Source: Acidobacteriota bacterium (lineage in GTDB: Bacteria > Acidobacteriota > Terriglobia > Acidiferrales > UBA7541). From it: 33,488 bases of DNA. The notes under the pieces are model-generated. The model made no database searches. It saw only the letters and a program-made list of their open reading frames with translations, and was not told the origin of the DNA. The stretch lies in the NCBI GenBank assembly GCA_003152355.1, contig PMAA01000104.1, positions 18,846-52,333 of the forward strand. Direction: 5' to 3'. The position numbers were made by a program, and so were the translations under genes. Below are positions 25,696 through 33,488 of the stretch, one piece after another (the first letter of the stretch is position 1; every line of letters begins with the position of its first letter).

Positions 25696-26891
25696 TGGCG
25701 ACCATCGAAACACCTGCGGGCGCCGCGCAAACGATGGTCCTCAACATGGGACCGCAGCATCCTTCCACGCACGGGGTTCTGCGAATCGTGCTCGAGCTCG
25801 ACGGCGAAATCGTCATAAGCGCGCGTCCGCACATCGGCTATCTGCACACCGGCATTGAGAAAAACTGCGAGAACAAAACATATTCTCAAGCCATCACGCT
25901 GACCGATCGTCTGGACTATCTCGCGCCGCTTTCGAACAATCTCTGTTACTGCCTGGCCGTCGAAAGACTGATCGGCCTCGAAATTCCTAAGCGCGCCCAA
26001 TACATTCGCGTTCTTCTCACGGAATTGACTCGCGTTGCGTCGCATCTTGTCTGGCTGGGCACCCATGCCATTGACCTCGGCGCAATGACCGTATTCCTTT
26101 ACTGCTTCCGCGAGCGCGAAGAAATCATGCGGATTTTTGAGCTGGTCAGCGGCCAGCGCATGATGACGAGTTATTTCCGGATCGGTGGGCTGGCGCTAGA
26201 ACCGCCTCCAGGCTGGCTCGAACGCATCGCACGGTTCATGGATACGTTCCCCGGCCACGTCGACGAATACGAAACTCTGCTCACTCAGAACCGCATCTGG
26301 CTGGCGCGCACCAAAGGCGTCGGCGTGCTGAGCCGCGAGGACGCGATCGCGCTTGGCGTGTCGGGGCCTACTCTTCGCGGCAGCGGCGTCGCCTACGACG
26401 TTCGCAAGATGTTCCCCTATTCAAGCTACGAAGAATTCGATTTCAACGTGCCGGTCGAAACTGCTGGTGATTGCTACGCGCGTTATCTTGTCCGCGTCGC
26501 CGAAATCCGCGAGAGCATCGAAATTATCCTGCAAGCCATGAAAGTGGTTCCACCCGCGGGCCCGATTCGAACTGAAGCGCCGGGAATTGTGCCGCCATCG
26601 CGCGAGGAAATGAAAACCTCGATCGAAGGGCTGATTTATCATTTCAAGATCTTCACGGAAGGGTTCGCGCCGCCGCCAGGAGAAGTCTACCAGTGCATCG
26701 AATCGCCGCGCGGCGAACTGGGTTTCTTTGTCGCGAGCGATGGTTCGGCGAAGCCTTACCGGGTAAAAGTTCGCGCGCCTTCCTTCGTCAACTTGCAGGC
26801 GGTTTCGAAGCTTGTCGAAGGACGATTGATCGCCGACGTCGTCGCTTGCATTGGCACTACCGACATTGTCCTGGGCGAGGTCGACCGATGA
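25695..26891 (+). CDS. nuoD: NADH-quinone oxidoreductase subunit D
   Basis: 'LNMGPQHPSTHGVLRIVLELDGE', 'HIGYLHTGIEKNCENKTY', C-terminal 'VVACIGTTDIVLGEVDR'. Confidence 0.97.
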   Translation: MATIETPAGAAQTMVLNMGPQHPSTHGVLRIVLELDGEIVISARPHIGYLHTGIEKNCENKTYSQAITLTDRLDYLAPLSNNLCYCLAVERLIGLEIPKRAQYIRVLLTELTRVASHLVWLGTHAIDLGAMTVFLYCFREREEIMRIFELVSGQRMMTSYFRIGGLALEPPPGWLERIARFMDTFPGHVDEYETLLTQNRIWLARTKGVGVLSREDAIALGVSGPTLRGSGVAYDVRKMFPYSSYEEFDFNVPVETAGDCYARYLVRVAEIRESIEIILQAMKVVPPAGPIRTEAPGIVPPSREEMKTSIEGLIYHFKIFTEGFAPPPGEVYQCIESPRGELGFFVASDGSAKPYRVKVRAPSFVNLQAVSKLVEGRLIADVVACIGTTDIVLGEVDR

Positions 26892-28732
26892 TCGCCGGGG
26901 ACAATAGGGAGAGAATGCAGCTTCCGCCGCAGCTCGAAACCAAATTTGCGGAATTGCTGGGGCGTTATCCGGTGAAGCGCTCCGCGCTCATCCCGATGAT
27001 GCTCTACGCGCAGGATTACTACGGCTATCTCGGCGACGACATCCTGGCCGAAATCGCCATACGCCTCGAACTGAACATTATTCAAGTTACGGAAACGCTT
27101 TTGTACTACTCGATGCTGCGCCGTAAGGCGGTCGGGAAGTATCACATTCAGGTCTGCACGAATGTTTCGTGCATGCTGCGCGGCGGCTACGAGATTTTCG
27201 ATCACCTGAAGACGCGGCTCGAAATCGGGAACAGGGAGACCACTTCGACGGGCACATTTTCGCTTGAAGAGGTTGAGTGCATGGGCGCGTGCACGGGCGC
27301 GCCGGCTATTCAGGTGAATTACGATTTCTACGAAAATTTGACTCCTGAGAGCGTGGATCTGCTTCTCGAGGAGCTGCAAACCGGAATGAAACCGCAGCCG
27401 GTGGCGTGCACTTCGGGATCGGTGCACGAGCGGCACGATTTCGAAAAGCTGGTCATCAGTCGCCGTTTTGGACTGGAGAATTCCCGCTCGATTGATGTCT
27501 ACCGCCAGAATGACGGCTATAAGGCGCTCGAAAAAGCTGTTAAGGAGATGACGCCGGAGCAGGTGATTGACGAAGTAAAGAAATCCAATCTGCGCGGCCG
27601 CGGCGGCGCCGGATTCCCGACGGGCATGAAGTGGAGCTTCGTTCCGAAAGATATTCCGAAGCCGAAGTACGTCATTTGCAATGCCGACGAGAGCGAGCCC
27701 GGCACGTGCAAAGACCGGCCGCTGATGGAACACGATCCGCACCAATTGATCGAAGGCGTTACGATCGCCGGACGAGCGATTGGCTCGCAGCGCGGTTACA
27801 TTTACATTCGCGGTGAATATCGCTACGTCCTGGACATCGTTGACAAGGCCATCGCTGAAGCTTACGCCGCCGGTTATCTCGGCAAGAATATTCTCGGCAC
27901 GGATTTTTCGTTCGATGTCTGCACGCATACGGGCGCGGGTGCGTACGAATGCGGCGAAGAATCGGCGCTGATGGAATCGCTCGAGGGCAAGCGCGGATAT
28001 CCGCGCATCAAACCTCCCTTCCCGGCCGTTGTGGGCCTGTACGGATGCCCGACGATCATCAACAACGTTGAATCGCTCAGCGCCGTGCCTGCGATCATCC
28101 TTCGCGGCGGCGAGTGGTACGCGAATCTCGGCACGCCAAAGAATGGCGGCACGCGCATGCTGTGCATTTCTGGCCACGTGAATCGCCCCGGGATTTACGA
28201 AGTGCCGCTGGGCATGAACATGCGCCTGGCTATTGATGAATTGGGTGGCGGCGTTCGCGGCGGCAAAAAGGTGAAGGCCGTAATTCCGGGCGGCAGTTCA
28301 TGCCCGCTTTTGAAGGCCGATGAAATTGACATTGCGATGGATTACGATTCGCTCGCCAAAGCGGGTTCGATGCTCGGCTCGGGCGCGATGATCGTGATTG
28401 ACGAGGACACGTGCATGGTGGATGTCGCGCGCCGCATCATGCACTTCTACGCGCACGAATCCTGCGGCTGGTGCATCCCCTGCCGCGAAGGCACGGCGTG
28501 GCTCCAGAAGATGCTCGATCGCTTCCATGCCGGTCATGGGACGCCGGAAGACATTCCACTCATCGGCGAACTGGCGCAGAACATGCTGGGCCGCACATTC
28601 TGCCCTCTCGGCGATGCGGCGGCGATGCCGACCATCAGCATCATCAAGAAGTGGCAGCAGGAATTTGAAGATCATCTGCACGGCAAATGCGCCTACATGT
28701 CGGCCGCGGACATTCTCGCGATGGCGCGTTAG
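26888..28732 (+). CDS. nuoEF: NADH-quinone oxidoreductase subunit E::F fusion
   Basis: One uninterrupted 614-aa ORF from ATG 26888. NuoE [2Fe-2S] motif 'CTNVSC...CMGAC', then NuoF 'LRGRGGAGFPTGMKWSF', 'CNADESEPGTCKDR', 'ESCGWCIPCREGT'. Confidence 0.93.
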   Translation: MIAGDNRERMQLPPQLETKFAELLGRYPVKRSALIPMMLYAQDYYGYLGDDILAEIAIRLELNIIQVTETLLYYSMLRRKAVGKYHIQVCTNVSCMLRGGYEIFDHLKTRLEIGNRETTSTGTFSLEEVECMGACTGAPAIQVNYDFYENLTPESVDLLLEELQTGMKPQPVACTSGSVHERHDFEKLVISRRFGLENSRSIDVYRQNDGYKALEKAVKEMTPEQVIDEVKKSNLRGRGGAGFPTGMKWSFVPKDIPKPKYVICNADESEPGTCKDRPLMEHDPHQLIEGVTIAGRAIGSQRGYIYIRGEYRYVLDIVDKAIAEAYAAGYLGKNILGTDFSFDVCTHTGAGAYECGEESALMESLEGKRGYPRIKPPFPAVVGLYGCPTIINNVESLSAVPAIILRGGEWYANLGTPKNGGTRMLCISGHVNRPGIYEVPLGMNMRLAIDELGGGVRGGKKVKAVIPGGSSCPLLKADEIDIAMDYDSLAKAGSMLGSGAMIVIDEDTCMVDVARRIMHFYAHESCGWCIPCREGTAWLQKMLDRFHAGHGTPEDIPLIGELAQNMLGRTFCPLGDAAAMPTISIIKKWQQEFEDHLHGKCAYMSAADILAMAR

Positions 28733-28774
28733 CACAGATCGTTAGCTCTCTGGGGTCAGGGGCTCTCGCAATCA

Positions 28775-31108
28775 ATGGTTGAACAGAAACAGATTACCTT
28801 TACGATGAACGGGAACAAGGTCACGATTCCCGCGGGCACTCTTGTGATCGAGGCCGCGAAGCGAATGGAGACTGAGGTCCCGTCGTTCTGCTATTACAAG
28901 GGCCTTACTCTGCAGGCCGCCTGCCGGATGTGCCTCGTGGAAGTCGAGAAAATGCCGAAGCTGCAGACGGCGTGCACGCTCGTCGCCACCGAAGGGATGG
29001 TCGTCAAGACGGACACCGAACAGGTCCACAAAGCGCGAAAAGACATGCTCGAATTCCTGCTGTCGAATCATCCGCTCGATTGTCCTGTCTGCGACAAGGG
29101 GGGCGAATGCGAATTGCAGGACATGACTTTCCGTTACGGCCTCGATCACAGCCGTTTCGCGGAAGAAAAGTTGCATTATCCCGAGGAAAAGTGGTCGCCG
29201 CTCGTTTATTACGATGCCCCGCGCTGCATTCTTTGCTTCCGCTGCGTGCGCGTTTGCGACGAGGGTATGGACGTCAAGGCGCTGGGCGTGGGCGCGCGGG
29301 GCGTTCAATCCGTGATTTTGCCGAATTCATCGGGCGCGCTCGCTTGCGAGGAGTGCGGCGCGTGCATTGATATCTGCCCCGTTGGCGCGCTGACGAGTGG
29401 CACCTACCGTTATCAGACGCGGCCGTGGGAAATGACGTACGTTGCGAATCCCTGCACGCATTGTTCGAACGGCTGCAAAACCACTCTCAGCGTGCGCAAC
29501 AACGAAATCCTTCGCGCGAATAATCGCGATCAGTCTGGAATCAATGGCGAGTTTCTTTGCGCCAAAGGGCGTTTCGCCTTCGATTTCACGAAGCACCCCG
29601 AGCGCGTCCGCGGCCCGCTCATCCGCCGCAACGGCAAGCTCGAATCGGCAAGCTGGGAAGACGCATTCGAAGAAGTGACGCGGAGGCTGAAGCAAGTCCA
29701 CGAAAAGCACGGCGGCGGCGCGATTGGCGTGATCGGCTCGAATCACACGACCAACGAAGAAAATTATCTTCTGAACCGCTTCGCCCGTCTGAATCTCGGC
29801 ACCAACAATCTCGATCACCACCGCACGGCTGATTACGCCGGGTTGGCCGCGGCACTCGGCCCGAATGCCGCCGATTCACTCGCGACCATGGCCGATGTGT
29901 ACGAAGCGGGGACCGTCGTCGTGATCGGCAACGATCCGACGCAGCAAAATCCGCTGGTCGCGTGGCAGATTCGCACCGGCATCCGCCATCACGATGCCAA
30001 GCTCTACCTCATCAATTCGCAGCCATCAAAACTCGAACGCAAAGCTACGCAATCCGTCCAGCTTCACGCCGATGCGTCACACTCCGATGGCGCGTCAGTG
30101 GCCGATGCTGAAGCCGCTGCCGTAAATTGGCTCGCCACCGGCCAAGGAAGCTTCTCCTCTGAAACGTCGGAGCAACTCGCTCAACTGAAGACCGCGCTAG
30201 AAAGTTCGAGCGACGTCGTAATCGTATTCGGCGCAGCAATCACTGGCGCGGCAGTTCGAGACCTTGTGGCCTTCGGCTCGCGCTTGCCCGGCCGCACGCG
30301 CTACATGGCGCTCGGCGATTACGCAAATTCGCGCGGCGCCGCTGACTTCGGCGTCCTGCCTGATCGCCTGCCGGGCTACGCCTCACTCGACGACCCCGCC
30401 GAGCGCGCTCGCTTCAGAAAACTCTGGGGCGCGGAAATCCCATCAGCGCCAGGCCTGACTTCACGGCAGATGATGGACGGCGCTCTCACCGGCAAACTTC
30501 GCGCCCTCTACGTCGTCGGCGCAAATCCCGTCAAGACTTTCGCGGCAGCAGCTACAACAGCGGCAACGGCAAAATCCGGCGGCGATCGTCTCGGCGGTCT
30601 CGATCTACTCGTCGTTCAGGATCTCTTTCTCACGGAAACCGCGAAGCTCGCCGACGTTGTCCTCCCCGCCGCGAGTTCCTATGAAAAAGACGGCACGATG
30701 ACCGCCACGTCCGGCGAAGTTCAAATCACGCACCGTTCCATCGATCCGCAAGGACCGCGCAGCGATTTCGACCTCCTGCGGATCATCTCGCATCAACTCT
30801 CGCAGCTCAGCATGGGCCCGGCGATTCGCCTGCGCACTCCCGAAGCGGCCTTCGACGAAATCCGCCAGCACGTCGCCGGCTACAACGTCTCCTTCGCAAA
30901 TTTGCTAGCAGGCGGCGCACAACGCGCCACCCCCGGCGCAAAGCAAGCGCAAGCGGACGCCGCACCCGGCACAATTTTCTCGTCCAACGATTATCTATTT
31001 TCAAGCGGCACGTTAGGCCGCTATTGTTCCAAACTCAATTCCTGTAGCGAGGCCAAAGAAATTCCGTGGAGTTCGTCGCCCAGCACCCAATCCTGGTGGT
31101 ATCGATAG
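28775..31108 (+). CDS. nuoG: NADH-quinone oxidoreductase subunit G
   Basis: N-terminal [2Fe-2S] 'CYYKGLTLQAACRMCLVEV', 'HPLDCPVCDKGGECELQD', 'CILCFRCVRVC', 'CEECGACIDICPVGALTS', then molybdopterin-oxidoreductase-like domain. Confidence 0.95.
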   Translation: MVEQKQITFTMNGNKVTIPAGTLVIEAAKRMETEVPSFCYYKGLTLQAACRMCLVEVEKMPKLQTACTLVATEGMVVKTDTEQVHKARKDMLEFLLSNHPLDCPVCDKGGECELQDMTFRYGLDHSRFAEEKLHYPEEKWSPLVYYDAPRCILCFRCVRVCDEGMDVKALGVGARGVQSVILPNSSGALACEECGACIDICPVGALTSGTYRYQTRPWEMTYVANPCTHCSNGCKTTLSVRNNEILRANNRDQSGINGEFLCAKGRFAFDFTKHPERVRGPLIRRNGKLESASWEDAFEEVTRRLKQVHEKHGGGAIGVIGSNHTTNEENYLLNRFARLNLGTNNLDHHRTADYAGLAAALGPNAADSLATMADVYEAGTVVVIGNDPTQQNPLVAWQIRTGIRHHDAKLYLINSQPSKLERKATQSVQLHADASHSDGASVADAEAAAVNWLATGQGSFSSETSEQLAQLKTALESSSDVVIVFGAAITGAAVRDLVAFGSRLPGRTRYMALGDYANSRGAADFGVLPDRLPGYASLDDPAERARFRKLWGAEIPSAPGLTSRQMMDGALTGKLRALYVVGANPVKTFAAAATTAATAKSGGDRLGGLDLLVVQDLFLTETAKLADVVLPAASSYEKDGTMTATSGEVQITHRSIDPQGPRSDFDLLRIISHQLSQLSMGPAIRLRTPEAAFDEIRQHVAGYNVSFANLLAGGAQRATPGAKQAQADAAPGTIFSSNDYLFSSGTLGRYCSKLNSCSEAKEIPWSSSPSTQSWWYR

Positions 31109-32271
31109 TCAAGATTGTCGTCCTGCTGTTCGTTTTAATGACGGCACTTGCCTATCTCACCTGGTTCGAACGCAAGGTCGTCGCGCGCATTCAGTCGCGG
31201 CTAGGGCCGCTCTACGTCGGTGCGCACGGCTTGCTGCAGCCGCTCGCCGACGGCCTCAAATTCCTCTTCAAAGAAGATCTCACTCCGCCCGCGTCCGACA
31301 AATTCGTCTACATCCTCGCGCCTTTCCTCGCGCTATCTCTCGCGCTCACCACGCTCGCGCTCATTCCGTTCGGGCCTGCGACGCTGACGATTCTTGGACA
31401 ATCAACGAACCTCGGCATTACGAATTCCAGCATCGGCCTTCTGTTCGTTTTTGCCATCACGTCCGTCGGCGTTTACGGCGTGGCGCTCGCCGGATGGTCG
31501 TCGAATAGCAAATATCCGCTTCTCGGCGGCTTGCGCGCTTCGGCGCAAATGGTCAGCTACGAAGTCTCGCTGACACTTTCCGTGGTCGGCGTTGTGCTTC
31601 TTGCCGGCACTCTGAATCTGAACGATCTCATCTACGCGCAGTCCGGCCGCTGGTTCCATTACATACCGCGATGGAACGTCATCCCGCAAATCGTCGGATT
31701 TATCTGCTATTTCATTTCGGCAATCGCCGAAACCAATCGCGTTCCCTTCGATCTGCCTGAAGCCGAGACGGAACTCGTCGCCGGCTTCCACACGGAGTAT
31801 TCAAGTTTCAAGTTCGCGATGTTCTTCATGGCCGAATACGCCAACATGATCACGGTTTCGTGCCTGGCCACGATTCTCTTCCTCGGCGGCTGGCTCTCGC
31901 CGCTCTCGTCCGCATGGCGCTGGCCCCTCTATCTTCCGGGCGCGCTACTCTTGATCGGCGGTGTGGCGCTGGTCTACGACACGGTAATTCTTCAGCGCGG
32001 CATCGCGCGAATCCAGCTCGCGGTGATCAGTTCGATCGCGCTCGCCCTCGGCGCGATTTGCCTTATTCCTTCGGTAATGCCAATCGTCCAAGGCCCATTC
32101 TGGTTTCTGCTAAAAGTTGTCTTCTTGCTTTTCTTCTACGTCTGGACGCGCGGCACGTTGCCACGCTTCCGCTACGACCAACTAATGGACTTCGGCTGGA
32201 AGTTTCTTCTGCCCGTAGCGCTGGCAAATCTGGTCGTAACGAGCTTCGTCGTGCTGGTGCTGAACCGATGA
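31066..32271 (+). CDS. nuoH: NADH-quinone oxidoreductase subunit H
   Basis: 'TWFERKVVARIQSRLGPLYVGAHGLLQPLADGLKFLFKED', 'AETNRVPFDLPEAETELVAGFHTEYSSFKFAMFFMAEYANM'; GTG start. Confidence 0.96.
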   Translation: MEFVAQHPILVVSIVKIVVLLFVLMTALAYLTWFERKVVARIQSRLGPLYVGAHGLLQPLADGLKFLFKEDLTPPASDKFVYILAPFLALSLALTTLALIPFGPATLTILGQSTNLGITNSSIGLLFVFAITSVGVYGVALAGWSSNSKYPLLGGLRASAQMVSYEVSLTLSVVGVVLLAGTLNLNDLIYAQSGRWFHYIPRWNVIPQIVGFICYFISAIAETNRVPFDLPEAETELVAGFHTEYSSFKFAMFFMAEYANMITVSCLATILFLGGWLSPLSSAWRWPLYLPGALLLIGGVALVYDTVILQRGIARIQLAVISSIALALGAICLIPSVMPIVQGPFWFLLKVVFLLFFYVWTRGTLPRFRYDQLMDFGWKFLLPVALANLVVTSFVVLVLNR

Positions 32272-32777
32272 CGCTCCCCCTCATCATGTTCTTCGCGTGC
32301 GCGGCAATCGCGGCGATCGGTGCATTGCTCGTGATTTTCCTGCGCGAGCCGATCCACAGCGCCCTCGCCCTGATTCTCGTGATGGTCTCCCTCGCCGTGC
32401 TCTATCTTCTGCTCGGCGCTGAATTCATAGCTGCCGTGCAGATCATCGTGTACGCCGGCGCCATCATGGTCCTTTTCATTATCGTCATCATGCTTCTCAA
32501 TGCCGGCGAAGAGGAACGTACGAACCTCAGCAAAATGGCACGATACGCCGGGCTGCCACTCGGAATTTTCCTGACGTTAGATTTGGTTTATTGGTTGTCG
32601 CACGCCGCGCACGCCGCTCCCGCCGCCACCGGCGCAGTCGGCACCGTGGGCGCTGATCCCACGCGGGATCTCGCGTTTCTGCTGTTCCGTTCGTACTTGT
32701 TCCCGTTTGAGATCACGTCCATCGTAATTTTAATCGCGCTGCTCGGAGCGCTCGTGCTCGCAAAGAGGGACTCATGA
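32268..32777 (+). CDS. nuoJ: NADH-quinone oxidoreductase subunit J
   Basis: 'EPIHSALALILVMVSLAVLYLLLGAEFIAAVQIIVYAGAIMVLFIIVIMLLN'; ATGA overlap with the nuoH stop. Confidence 0.95.
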   Translation: MTLPLIMFFACAAIAAIGALLVIFLREPIHSALALILVMVSLAVLYLLLGAEFIAAVQIIVYAGAIMVLFIIVIMLLNAGEEERTNLSKMARYAGLPLGIFLTLDLVYWLSHAAHAAPAATGAVGTVGADPTRDLAFLLFRSYLFPFEITSIVILIALLGALVLAKRDS

Positions 32778-33085
32778 ACGCCGTCCCCACATCTTATTTC
32801 CTCATCCTGAGCGCGATTCTCTTCGGTCTCGGCGTCATCGCGTTCGTTTTCAAGCGCAATATCATTACGATTCTCATGGCCATCGAGCTGATGCTCAATG
32901 CCGTAAATTTGGCGTTTGTGGCTTTCGATCGCGCGAATGGCGGAGTGCACAACGGCTGGGTGTTCGTGTTCTTCGTCATCGTCGTGGCCGCTGCGGAAGC
33001 TGCCGTGGGCTTGGCCGTCGCGATTACCGTAATTCGCAATCGCCAATCGCTGAACGTTGAAGACATGAACCTACTCAAATTCTGA
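32774..33085 (+). CDS. nuoK: NADH-quinone oxidoreductase subunit K
   Basis: 'YFLILSAILFGLGVIAFVFKRNIITILMAIELMLNAVNLAFVAF'. Confidence 0.96.
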   Translation: MNAVPTSYFLILSAILFGLGVIAFVFKRNIITILMAIELMLNAVNLAFVAFDRANGGVHNGWVFVFFVIVVAAAEAAVGLAVAITVIRNRQSLNVEDMNLLKF

Positions 33086-33488
33086 TGCCTAAGATTGCGG
33101 ACATTCTATGGATCATCCCGCTCCTGCCGCTGGCAGGCGCGGCGATCAATGGCTTCTTCGGCAAGTCGTGGCCGAATTCACGCGTCAATGCCGTCGGCAT
33201 CGGCTCGGTCTCGCTCACGTTTCTGGCGGTCCTCGAGTTGGTTCGTGAGTTTTTCAAGTTGCCGCTGGCGCAGACGCCCATTATGAAATCATTCGCGCCA
33301 TGGCTCGTCGCCGGATCCTTCCGTGTGGATTTTAATTTCTGGGTCGATCAGCTCACCATCGTAATGCTGCTCGTCGTTTCCGGCGTCGGGCTGCTGATCC
33401 ACATTTATTCCACCGGCTACATGGCCCACGAAGGCGGCTATTACCGTTTCTTCTGCTACATGAATTTGTTCATGTTCTTCATGCTGAC
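33085..33488 (+). CDS. nuoL: NADH-quinone oxidoreductase subunit L (truncated by window end)
   Basis: 'MPKIADILWIIPLLPLAGAAINGFFGK...FNFWVDQLTIVMLLVVSGVGLLIHIYSTGYMAHEGGYYRFFCYMNLFMFFML'; ORF continues past the end. Confidence 0.92.
   Translation, partial: MPKIADILWIIPLLPLAGAAINGFFGKSWPNSRVNAVGIGSVSLTFLAVLELVREFFKLPLAQTPIMKSFAPWLVAGSFRVDFNFWVDQLTIVMLLVVSGVGLLIHIYSTGYMAHEGGYYRFFCYMNLFMFFML

Noticed and set aside
26756-28177. 473-aa minus-strand ORF antisense to nuoEF
   Set aside because: Shadow ORF of a clearly coding GC-rich gene; composition is Arg/Ala/His-rich with no recognisable domain.

Overview
33.5 kb chromosomal window from a GC-rich bacterium, possibly Acidobacteriota-like (low-confidence inference from the bacillithiol gene bshA, an Ig/PQQ-like secreted protein with a 'WHNDIARTGQNLNE' motif, and intergenic repeat style). 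Main blocks: (i) a membrane protein and a secreted Ig-like/beta-propeller protein (0.3-4.2 kb). (ii) A non-homologous end-joining island (4.2-10.2 kb) with a LIG-POL LigD, a second ATP-dependent ligase (LigC-like), two uncharacterised genes and Ku; its intergenic gaps hold several repeats. (iii) Housekeeping genes (10.3-24.7 kb): methyltransferase, tRNA-Thr(CGT), M24 peptidase, YggU/YggS, tmk, holB, hfq-like, thioesterase, bshA, LytS-like kinase, ribA, SDR, SRPBCC, thiS. (iv) A complex I operon in the order nuoA-C-D-(E::F fusion)-G-H-J-K-L (24.8 kb to the window end). nuoB and nuoI are absent from their usual positions, and the flanking gene junctions are tight. No CRISPR array, phage or transposase was recognised. 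Most notable observations: the nuo operon lacking nuoB/nuoI with an E::F fusion; the uncharacterised genes inside the NHEJ island; two short ORFs (57 aa and 37 aa) missing from the supplied ORF track; a ThiS-like carrier translationally coupled to an unknown protein; and several families of palindromic intergenic repeats. No searches were run; all family names come from reading the translations.
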